DNA of 10,261 nt, from contig CAYSAG010000183.1 of NCBI GenBank assembly GCA_964428935.1, forward strand, positions 1-10,261, written 5' to 3'. Made by a program: the position numbers and the translations under genes. Below, in pieces: positions 1 to 6,143 of the stretch. Positions within the stretch are counted from its first letter, which is position 1. Each line of letters begins with the position of its first letter. The notes beneath the pieces are model-generated. The model searched no databases and was not told where the DNA came from. It saw only the letters and a program-made list of their open reading frames with translations. Source of the DNA: JAADHY01 sp964428935 (GTDB taxonomy: Bacteria; Planctomycetota; Planctomycetia; Planctomycetales; Planctomycetaceae).

Positions 1-677
1 CGTGCTTCGCGCTGAGCGACTCCGACCCCGCGGAGGAGAGCCTCGCGAGAACCCGGCGTTGCGCCGGCCACGACAGAGCGTGGCCCTCCGGCGGGCATGA
101 GGGAGCGTGGCCCTCTGGCAGGCATGAGGGAGCGTGGCCAGCGGCCGCGACGGAGCGTGGCCCTCCGATTCCTGGACACGCAGACCTGGCCTTGAAAGCC
201 CGGCGTGGGAGCGAACGCCGTCGCCGACGTTTCCCTGTGAGTCGTCTGAAAGGCTCCGCACGACTGTACCAGTTTAGGCACGCTCGGCTTTGTCGGCCAC
301 CGTTTTCCGGCTTGGTCGGCCTGAGTGTTTGCCTCGACTGCTGGTCGCCGCTCGACGCACGGCACGAGCCGCTGCCAACGGCCAGTCCGCCGCGCCGAGG
401 TCCCTTTGCCGGGGTCCCACCGGTGCCGTGCGGAGTGTCCTTCGGCTCCGTCTGCTCCGGCCGGCGAGCGAGCTCCGGGCGACTCAAGTCGCTTGCGTTT
501 GGACGTCGACGAATGCGAACATGCTGCGCTGTTTGGTCAGCCGGACGGCGGCGGTCCGAGCGGCCGAACGGCTGCACAAGGAAACCGACCGGGGTGAGAC
601 TCGCCACCGGCCGGGTCCCGCCAGCTGCTTCCTGGCCAGCTTCGACCTTCCGGCCCCAGCGACTCCGGGAAACGAAC
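1..677. other. 677-base stretch without a convincing gene
   Basis: No convincing coding gene was found on either strand. The frame of the downstream membrane-protein gene is open from base 3 onward without a stop. Its translation before base 678 is dominated by Arg, Cys, Pro, Ser and Trp, has no recognisable domain and lacks the hydrophobic pattern of the protein that follows, so it is read here as GC-driven openness. Bases 53-67 form a small perfect hairpin (CCGGCG, loop TTG, CGCCGG) that could end an upstream transcript, but no T-run follows. Bases 76-162 contain a short repeat array. I see no supportable promoter in 200-677. The tail of an upstream gene could cover the first bases: one frame is open from base 2 to a TGA at 98-100, but its product is Arg-rich and unrecognised. 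Confidence 0.6.
76..162. repeat. Short tandem array of a GAGCGTGGCC-containing repeat, four copies
   Basis: The core GAGCGTGGCC begins at 76, 103, 130 and 153, so the periods are 27, 27 and 23 bases. The first two units are nearly identical and continue as CCTC(C/T)GGC(G/A)GGCATGAGG. Within each of them CCCTC (84-88, 111-115) can pair with GAGGG (99-103, 126-130) around a 10-base loop, so each unit can form a small hairpin. The third unit has diverged after the core and the fourth resumes CCTCCG before unique sequence. The 27-base period is a multiple of three and one frame reads through as a nine-residue peptide repeat, but the surroundings do not look coding. The most likely nature is an intergenic REP-like or minisatellite element. 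A protein repeat is the alternative. Confidence 0.7.
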
Positions 678-3314
678 ATGCTTTCGACCCGTCCGCGTTC
701 ACTGACCGTCTTGCCGTGGCTCTACGGACTGTTCTTGTGCTCCGGCGCGGCTGCGTTGGTGTACGAGGTTTGCTGGGTCCGGCTGCTGAGCACGGACGTG
801 GGTAGCACGGTGGCCGGAGTCAGCTTGATTTTGAGCGTTTTCATGGGCGGGCTGGCTCTGGGCAGTGTGGCGTTCGGACGTTTAGCCGACCGCGTGCGGC
901 GTCCGCTGTTGCTGTACGCCGGACTGGAGCTGGGTGTGGCCGTCTGCGTCGGCCTTTTCTTGCTCACACGAGCTCCCTTGCATTTGTGGGTGAACCGTTT
1001 GCTGACGGACAGTGTCGAGAGCGGCTCGTGGTTGGTGCAGGCTCGCGGGTTGCTCGGCGTGCTCACCGTCCTGCCGGCGACCTTTCTGATGGGGGGCACC
1101 TTCCCAGCCATGGCTCGGTTCGTTGGGTGGGCCGAGGCCGCACAAGGCCGACGGCTGGGCGTGCTGTACGCGGTCAACACGCTGGGTGCGGTTGGGGGCT
1201 GTTTGGCCGCGGCGTACTGGCTGATTCCTCAGCTTGGGATTCGAGCCAGCGTGTGGCTGGGCGTGACGGTCAACGCGGCCGTGGGTTTGAGTGCGGCGGT
1301 CCTGGCGTGGACGCTGGCTGAGCGTCTGGAAGGAGAGAGGAAGAGGAGCGGACGGGCCGAGCGGGACGGGTCGTCCGGAAGCGTCCCGGCGACGGGCGAC
1401 CGGTCCGCTCAACCGCTGACGGTCGCTGAACCGGTTGGTCCCGTTTCCGCCGACCCTTCTTTGGCCACGGACGTGAGGCTTCCACCGGCGCCGCGAGCAG
1501 CCTTGCTCAGCGTCGCGTTCGGCTCGGGCTTCTTGGTTCTGGCGGCCGAAGTTTGTTGGACTCGGCTCTTGACCAACTTTCTGACCGGCAACGTGTTGGT
1601 CGTCTCGACCACATTGGCTGGCTTCTTGGCCGGGCTCGGCTTGGGCAGTCTGTTCGTCGCCGGGTGGGTGGACCGGGTGCGTCGGCTGGACCTGCTGTTG
1701 GCCTTCGCGCTGGTCGGCTCGGCCGTGTGGCTGGTGGCTTCGGTGCCGTCTGAGCCTGCGTTGGCTCGGCTGTTCGATTGGCTGATTCGTGGGGCGTCGC
1801 ACGAGTCCGTTGCGGCTTGGCGCGTGTTGGCCGTGCTGTTGGTGGTCGTGGCTGTTCCGTCGACTTTTTTCGGAGCCGTGTTTCCGGTGCTGCTGCGGTG
1901 GTGCGCTCGGTCGTCTCAGTGGCTGGCCAGCGAGGTGGGGCGACTGGTTGCGGTCAACACGGTCGGGGCGATTGTCGGGCCGCTGGTGGGCGGTTACTTG
2001 TCCATTCGAATGCTCGGGACCAACACGGCGTTGTTGGTGCTGGGCTGCGTCTACTTGGCTTTGGCGGCGTGGTGTGGTTTTCGCAGCCGGACGCTGTCCG
2101 CGGTCGCCTTGGTGCTGCTGGTTCTGGTGGCGGGCGTGTTGACGCCCCGGTTTCGTCGTCCGGTGTTTTGGTTCAACGGCGGGTTCCGCGGAGTGTACTC
2201 GATTCCGCCGGAGCAGACGCTGTTTCTGCGAGAAGGCGTGGAGGCCACCGTGGGCGTGGCCGAGTCGGGCGGCTCGGTCGTGCTGACGGTGAACGGGCTG
2301 GTCGTCGCCGAGACGTCTCGAAGCGACCTGTGGGACCTGCTGCTGAAGGCTCACTTACCCATGCTGCTCCACCCCGCTCCACGACGAGTCGCCTTGGTGG
2401 GGTTGGGAGCGGGCGTGTCGTTGGGGGCCGTCACGTGCTACGACGTGGAGCGGGTCGACGTGGTCGAGATTTCGAAAGACGTGGTCGCTGCGCAACGGTT
2501 CTTCCGCTCGGTCAACCGCGACGCCTTGAAGGACCCTCGCGTTCACCTTTGGATTGCCGACGGCCGGCACTTTTTGGCCACCACCTCGCGTCGGTACGAC
2601 GTGTTGAGCGTCGACCCGGTCGACCCGCCCGTGTGTAACCTCTACACACAGGACTTCTTCCAGCTTTGCCGCGACCGGCTGACGCCCAACGGCATTCTGG
2701 TGCAGTGGCTGCCACTGTTTCACCTTTCGGAGCGGCACGTGCGGATTGTCGCTCGAGCGTTTCGGAACGTCTTCCCTCAAGCCACGCTTTGGTACGACGG
2801 CACCTCGGTTCTGTTGGTCGCCCAGCGCAACGGACCGCTTCAGGTCGACGCCGTCCGTTTCTTGCGGCGAGCGGAACAGGACGCGGTCCGCGACAGCTTG
2901 AAGCTGATTGGCAGCCCACACCCACTCATGCTGCTCAGCAGCTACGTCACCGGCCCGGACGGACTGCGACAGGTCGTTGCCGGTGACGTCCCCGACCACA
3001 CCGACGACCGGCCGTACTTGGAGTACGCGGTGCTTCTGTCCGGACGGCTGGGCACGGAACACTTCGCTCGCAACTTGGAGCTGGTGGCGCAGCACTTTGT
3101 GGTGGAGGACCCGGCGTTCGGGTGGAACGACCTGCCGGAGCGGCTGCGTCGCGACCTCCGAGCCGCTCGTCGGCTCATGAAAGCGTTGCTTGAAGTGCGA
3201 ATTGCTCGACTGCGCGGCGACCCCGACGCAGCAATCAAGCTGGCCCGACTGACGGCCGAGTACGGTCTGTCGTCCCGCGACCTGGAGACGCTGCGGCCGT
3301 TTTTCGAGGGCTGA
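678..3314 (+). CDS. Fused MFS-like membrane protein with C-terminal spermidine-synthase-like domain
   Basis: Predicted 878-residue polytopic inner-membrane protein. Residues about 10-215 and 275-500 are two sets of hydrophobic helices resembling each other: both have an E-V-C-W-x-R-L-L motif after the first helix, a glycine-rich GLALGS/GLGLGS helix followed by a D-R-V-R-R loop, a P-[AS]-T-F-x-G-x-x-F-P motif and an A-V-N-T-[LV]-G-A helix. A polar linker (about 218-274) joins them. Residues about 570-700 form a spermidine-synthase-like Rossmann domain with GLGAG (575-579), the acidic E597 in VVEIS, IADG (D628) and DPVDPP (646-651). The family is widespread in environmental bacteria as 'fused MFS/spermidine synthase'; its substrate is not established and aminopropyl transfer is not proven. 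The canonical GGGDG Asp is Ala578 here, whereas the D-x-x-D pair (D646, D649) is kept. The start at ATG 678 places the first helix about ten residues in. Its upstream SD (GGGAAAC) is weak, and the frame stays open further upstream. No polyamine gene lies nearby. Confidence 0.85.
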   Translation: MLSTRPRSLTVLPWLYGLFLCSGAAALVYEVCWVRLLSTDVGSTVAGVSLILSVFMGGLALGSVAFGRLADRVRRPLLLYAGLELGVAVCVGLFLLTRAPLHLWVNRLLTDSVESGSWLVQARGLLGVLTVLPATFLMGGTFPAMARFVGWAEAAQGRRLGVLYAVNTLGAVGGCLAAAYWLIPQLGIRASVWLGVTVNAAVGLSAAVLAWTLAERLEGERKRSGRAERDGSSGSVPATGDRSAQPLTVAEPVGPVSADPSLATDVRLPPAPRAALLSVAFGSGFLVLAAEVCWTRLLTNFLTGNVLVVSTTLAGFLAGLGLGSLFVAGWVDRVRRLDLLLAFALVGSAVWLVASVPSEPALARLFDWLIRGASHESVAAWRVLAVLLVVVAVPSTFFGAVFPVLLRWCARSSQWLASEVGRLVAVNTVGAIVGPLVGGYLSIRMLGTNTALLVLGCVYLALAAWCGFRSRTLSAVALVLLVLVAGVLTPRFRRPVFWFNGGFRGVYSIPPEQTLFLREGVEATVGVAESGGSVVLTVNGLVVAETSRSDLWDLLLKAHLPMLLHPAPRRVALVGLGAGVSLGAVTCYDVERVDVVEISKDVVAAQRFFRSVNRDALKDPRVHLWIADGRHFLATTSRRYDVLSVDPVDPPVCNLYTQDFFQLCRDRLTPNGILVQWLPLFHLSERHVRIVARAFRNVFPQATLWYDGTSVLLVAQRNGPLQVDAVRFLRRAEQDAVRDSLKLIGSPHPLMLLSSYVTGPDGLRQVVAGDVPDHTDDRPYLEYAVLLSGRLGTEHFARNLELVAQHFVVEDPAFGWNDLPERLRRDLRAARRLMKALLEVRIARLRGDPDAAIKLARLTAEYGLSSRDLETLRPFFEG

Positions 3315-3331
3315 CGGCCTGGGGCGAGGTG

Positions 3332-3375
3332 ACGGGCCGGTCCCGCGTGGTCAAGTTTTCGGAACGCCGGCCCGT
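3332..3375 (+). terminator. Inverted repeat after the membrane-protein gene; possible terminator or attenuator
   Basis: ACGGGCCGG (3332-3340) is exactly complementary to CCGGCCCGT (3367-3375), giving a 9-bp perfect stem around a 26-base loop, 17 bases after the TGA of the membrane-protein gene. It lacks a downstream T-run, so it is not a textbook intrinsic terminator. In DNA this GC-rich, a 9-bp match over a short span can arise by chance. It could instead be an attenuator or a processing site between two cotranscribed genes. Confidence 0.3.
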
Positions 3376-3592
3376 GAAGGAGACTCAGCCGGCACAGGAA
3401 CGGCCACCGCGGAGTCTCCGGCGACCGAAGGCCGGTCCGGGCGGAACGGTCTCTGTTGCGTTGGCTGGAGCGACCTTCGTTGGTACGGTGCGCGTTGTGG
3501 AAGGCGGGCCGCGGCGGCTGGAGCCGGTGTCGGTCGACCCGTCGTCGGCCCGAGCAGTCGAAAAAAGAATGGACCAACAAGAGCAACACAAC

Positions 3593-3598
3593 GGGAGG
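3593..3598 (+). promoter_or_regulatory. Shine-Dalgarno site fixing the ADP-ribosylglycohydrolase start
   Basis: GGGAGG lies six bases before ATG 3605. The alternative in-frame ATGs at 3329 and 3569 have no comparable site at the right distance, so this site decides the start. Confidence 0.8.
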
Positions 3599-3604
3599 CT
3601 CTTC

Positions 3605-4543
3605 ATGGACCAAGCGGGTTTGCGTTCTCGACGTCGAGGGGCCTTGCTGGGGCTGGCCGTGGGCGACGCCTTGGGCGCGGCCATTGAGTTCGTGCCGCGA
3701 GGGGCGTTCAAGCCGGTGACCGACTTCCGAGGCGGCGGTCCACACGAAATTCAACCGGGCGAGTGGACCGACGACACCAGCCTGGCCCTGGCTCTCGCCG
3801 ACAGTCTGGCCGAAGTGGGCTGGGACCTGAATGACCAAATGGAGCGGTACCTCCGCTGGTACGACGCCGGCGAGTACTCCAGCAAGGGCGTTTGCTTCGA
3901 CATTGGCGGGACCACGTTCCGAGCGCTGGAGAAATTTCGACGAACTCGAGACGCTCGAACCAGCGGCTCGACCGACGAGTGGTCGAGCGGCAACGGCTCG
4001 CTCATGCGGTTGGCTCCCGTTTCGATTCGCTACTTCGACCTGTACCCAGACCAGATTTCCGAGCTGTCGCGTTTGGCCGCCGAGTCCAGCTTGACGACTC
4101 ACGGCAGCCCGCAATGTCTGTCCGCGTGCCGGTACTTGGCGTTGGTGTTGTGCGGGCTGATTCACGGGGAGCCGCGGGAACGGGTGCTGTCGCCGGACTG
4201 GCCGCCGTTGGCCGAGCTGCGCCGGGTCGAGCCGCTGCACCCGGAAGTGGACGAAGTAGCCGAGGGGAGTTTTCGCCGAAAACAGCCGCCGGACATTGTG
4301 GGCTCGGGCTACGTGGTGAAGAGTCTGGAGGCGGCTCTGTGGGCTTTCGACGGAGCCAGCGACTTCCGCGACGCCGTGCTTCGAGCGGTCAACCTGGGCG
4401 ACGACGCCGACACGACCGGCGCGGTCTGCGGCCAACTGGCCGGGGCGTTCTGGGGTGAGACGGGCATTCCGCCCGAGTGGCGTCGGCGACTGGCTCGACG
4501 CGACCTGATTGAGCAAATCTTGAGCAAGCTGGTCGGCGAGTGA
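3605..4543 (+). CDS. ADP-ribosylglycohydrolase family protein (DraG-like)
   Basis: The predicted 312-residue cytoplasmic enzyme matches the usual length of about 300 for the family, which hydrolyses ADP-ribose from modified proteins, nucleic acids or small molecules using a two-metal (Mg or Mn) centre. The diagnostic motifs are all present in order: GALLGLAVGDALGA (12-25) with E28, WTDDTSLALA (54-63) supplying the metal-binding T-D-D, GNGSLMRLAP (129-138), and near the end GDDADTTGAVCGQLAGAFWG (265-284), whose D267, D269 and T270 correspond to the second metal-binding group. Nothing essential seems missing. There is no signal peptide. The best-known member, DraG, reverses ADP-ribosylation of nitrogenase reductase together with the transferase DraT, but neither DraT nor any nitrogenase gene is in this window, so the substrate is unknown. 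The gene follows the membrane-protein gene on the same strand after 290 bases, and cotranscription is uncertain. Confidence 0.93.
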   Translation: MDQAGLRSRRRGALLGLAVGDALGAAIEFVPRGAFKPVTDFRGGGPHEIQPGEWTDDTSLALALADSLAEVGWDLNDQMERYLRWYDAGEYSSKGVCFDIGGTTFRALEKFRRTRDARTSGSTDEWSSGNGSLMRLAPVSIRYFDLYPDQISELSRLAAESSLTTHGSPQCLSACRYLALVLCGLIHGEPRERVLSPDWPPLAELRRVEPLHPEVDEVAEGSFRRKQPPDIVGSGYVVKSLEAALWAFDGASDFRDAVLRAVNLGDDADTTGAVCGQLAGAFWGETGIPPEWRRRLARRDLIEQILSKLVGE

Positions 4544-4559
4544 GCCGCTCGACGCGTCC

Positions 4560-4578
4560 CCGGCGGCCCGACCGCCGG
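4560..4578. terminator. Hairpin in the spacer between convergent genes
   Basis: CCGGCGG (4560-4566) pairs perfectly with CCGCCGG (4572-4578) around a five-base loop. The hairpin lies 16 bases after the stop of the ADP-ribosylglycohydrolase gene and 66 bases beyond the stop of the opposing oxidoreductase gene. Position and symmetry fit a bidirectional terminator between convergent genes. No T-run is seen on either side, so the assignment rests on placement and stem strength. Confidence 0.4.
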
Positions 4579-4644
4579 CTCGCTCGGCCCGCCACGCGAC
4601 AGCCCACTTGGACAGCGACGCGGCGGCTCACTCCGCTCGTCCGT

Positions 4645-5985
4645 CTACTCCGCTCGCCCGAAGTCCGGAATCTTCAGCAGCTCACCGCCTTTCAGAGCCG
4701 ACTGGTGAGCGACAATGCCGGGTGCGGTGTACGCCACGGCCTCGTACACGTCGACGGCCGGACGGCGTCCGCGCACCAGCGAGTCGACGAATTCGTGGGT
4801 AATGAAAACGTGCGAGCCTTCGTGTCCGCTGGGGTGACGAAGCGGTGGCGGCAGCAGGTCGGTCTTCCACCACTGCGGTTGGTCGTACCGCTCGACCTTC
4901 GGTGCCGACCGTACGAACCCGCCGCTGTCCAGTTCCTTCAGGTCGCCGGAATGGACGAGCAACGCGGGCGTGCCGTAAGGTGTCCGGCAAAGGAAGCTCA
5001 TTCGGTCACCGTACCATTCCGCTCGCTCGCAGCCTCCCATTGCGCCCCGCCACCACACCTCGACGCGGAACGAATGGCCGCGGTCGGTCTTGAACTCGGC
5101 CGTCTCATTCCAGAACGGGTTCTTGTAGACGTTGCCTTTGAGCAACGGCGAGTCGTCTCCCCAGCCGTGGCAAGTGACCTCCGTCAGCCGCTCGCCCGTC
5201 ACGCCAATCAGGTGAGCGGTGCAGTGAGTGGGGTAGTGCATGGGTGGAAAGCCGTGCCGCCACGTGGGCTTGCCGTTCTCGAACCACAACGTCTCCAAGC
5301 CCGGGTGCCGGTACATGGAGTAAGCGGCGAAGAGCGTGCCGAACCGTCCCTCCTGGTAAAACTTGCGAGCGGAAATGGTGTGTTGCTGCCAGTAGCTGGT
5401 CTCGGCCATCATGAAGGTGAGCCCGGTCTTCTTGACGGTTTCAATGAGCTGCTCGCACTCTTCCAACGACATGGCCGCCGGCACGGCACAGACGACGTGT
5501 TTGCCCGCCTTCATGGCCGCCACGGTGTGACGGACGTGGTTCGGAGCCTCGGTGAAAATGGCGACGGCGTCCAGCTGGCTGCCGGCCTGTTTGAGCATGA
5601 TTTCCATGGAGTCGTACACGTTGTCGCACCGGTAGACCCGCTGCAAACGCTTGCGCCGCTCGGGCCGCAGGTCCGTCACCGCCACCACCTCGCAGTTCGG
5701 GTGTTCGTGCCACTGGAATGACGCACCGAACCGGCCACCGACCACGCCAATGCGGACCTTGCGAGTGCTCAGCTCGTCTGCGGCCCAAGCTCCCGGCGCC
5801 AGCACCCACGCACCGGCCGCCGTCCCGCCGACTTTCAACCCGCTCTGCAGAAACTGTCGGCGCGACACCGAACGCCCGCCTGCCGTGGACGTCGACCGGC
5901 CTGGTCGAGCCGCCCCGCCAACCCGCTCGTCGCCGCAATTGCGGGAAACCACACTCGCCGCTGCGGAGTTGGTTCGGTTGGCCAT
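4645..5985 (-). CDS. Tat-exported Gfo/Idh/MocA-family protein, possibly GH109-related
   Basis: Predicted 446-residue NAD(P)-dependent-type protein with a twin-arginine signal: SRRQFLQ at 41-47, a hydrophobic stretch at 49-65, and AWA at 66-68 as the likely cleavage site. The mature part opens with a Rossmann fold (KVRIGVVGGRFG, 75-86; acidic D104 at the end of strand two). The usual C-[EK]-K-P motif after K-H-V is replaced by CAVPAAM (165-171), so the lysine important in the dehydrogenases is missing. MHYPTH occurs at 248-253. The C-terminal part has the family's E-F-V-D-S-L and E-A-V-x-Y-T-x-P motifs. AVPAA and YPTH recall, from memory, family GH109 (NAD-dependent alpha-N-acetylgalactosaminidases); substrate and reaction are unproven. 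The ATG start has an AGGAGG seven bases upstream. An internal GTG at 5868 would give a shorter n-region starting SRRQFL. It is the last gene of the - strand group, 158 bases after the mutase gene. Confidence 0.88.
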   Translation of the reverse strand: MANRTNSAAASVVSRNCGDERVGGAARPGRSTSTAGGRSVSRRQFLQSGLKVGGTAAGAWVLAPGAWAADELSTRKVRIGVVGGRFGASFQWHEHPNCEVVAVTDLRPERRKRLQRVYRCDNVYDSMEIMLKQAGSQLDAVAIFTEAPNHVRHTVAAMKAGKHVVCAVPAAMSLEECEQLIETVKKTGLTFMMAETSYWQQHTISARKFYQEGRFGTLFAAYSMYRHPGLETLWFENGKPTWRHGFPPMHYPTHCTAHLIGVTGERLTEVTCHGWGDDSPLLKGNVYKNPFWNETAEFKTDRGHSFRVEVWWRGAMGGCERAEWYGDRMSFLCRTPYGTPALLVHSGDLKELDSGGFVRSAPKVERYDQPQWWKTDLLPPPLRHPSGHEGSHVFITHEFVDSLVRGRRPAVDVYEAVAYTAPGIVAHQSALKGGELLKIPDFGRAE

Positions 5986-5992
5986 GCTTCGT

Positions 5993-5998
5993 CCTCCT
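5993..5998 (-). promoter_or_regulatory. Shine-Dalgarno site of the Gfo/Idh/MocA gene
   Basis: AGGAGG on the - strand lies seven bases before ATG 5985. It argues for the start that gives a 40-residue n-region before the Tat motif, against the GTG at 5868 and against the open but unmotivated extension back to 6246. Confidence 0.8.
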
Positions 5999-6073
5999 TC
6001 TTGCTCATTGCCGCGTGGAACTAGGAATGACACACCGGCCGAAACGGGACCGAGGCCGCCGACCGTGCGAGCC

Positions 6074-6102
6074 GCTTCCCGCGTCCCCTGGGCCGCGGAA
6101 GC
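6074..6102 (-). other. Imperfect inverted repeat in the mutase-oxidoreductase spacer
   Basis: GCTTCCCGCG (6074-6083) and CGCGGAAGC (6094-6102) pair with one bulged base around a 10-base loop. It lies in the 158-base gap between the mutase stop (6144) and the oxidoreductase start (5985), where a partial terminator or mRNA-stabilising hairpin could set a different level for the last gene. There is no T-run. The stem may be chance in GC-rich DNA. Confidence 0.25.
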
Positions 6103-6143
6103 CGTTCTGCCTGTCCGCTCGCAGGCCGCTCCGCTTGCGACCT

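Larger units (their letters stand above)
3315..3604. other. Spacer between the membrane-protein and ADP-ribosylglycohydrolase genes
   Basis: A 290-base spacer with no gene recognised. The frame of the downstream hydrolase is open from an ATG at 3329, but the extra 92 residues are Arg/Pro-rich and lie before the first family motif, so they are not counted as protein. It holds an inverted repeat (3332-3375) and the hydrolase Shine-Dalgarno site (3593-3598). A second in-frame ATG at 3569 lacks a well-placed SD. No convincing -35/-10 pair was found. Confidence 0.6.

Noticed and set aside
290..805. 171-codon + strand open frame upstream of and overlapping the membrane-protein gene
   Set aside because: Arg/Ala/Cys-rich, no recognisable fold, and it runs into the confident coding region in another frame.
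882..2354. Long antisense open frame (490 codons) opposite the membrane-protein gene
   Set aside because: Rich in Gln, His, Arg and Pro with no domain, as expected for the mirror of a GC-rich, Leu/Val/Ala-rich gene.
3295..3319. GGCCGT/ACGGCC hairpin overlapping the stop codon of the membrane-protein gene
   Set aside because: Six base pairs around a 13-base loop inside coding sequence, with no T-run after it; indistinguishable from chance.
3456..3489. TTGCGT ... TACGGT pair considered as a promoter for the ADP-ribosylglycohydrolase gene
   Set aside because: The spacing is 22 bases, too long for a sigma-70-type promoter, and the match is weak.
2942..4516. Long antisense open frame (524 codons) spanning the end of the first gene and most of the ADP-ribosylglycohydrolase gene
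   Set aside because: It crosses two well-supported genes and the spacer, has Arg/Ser/Gln-rich content and no motif.
4540..5721. 393-codon + strand open frame overlapping the ADP-ribosylglycohydrolase stop
   Set aside because: It is antisense to the Gfo/Idh/MocA gene, whose motifs are unambiguous, and has no domain of its own.
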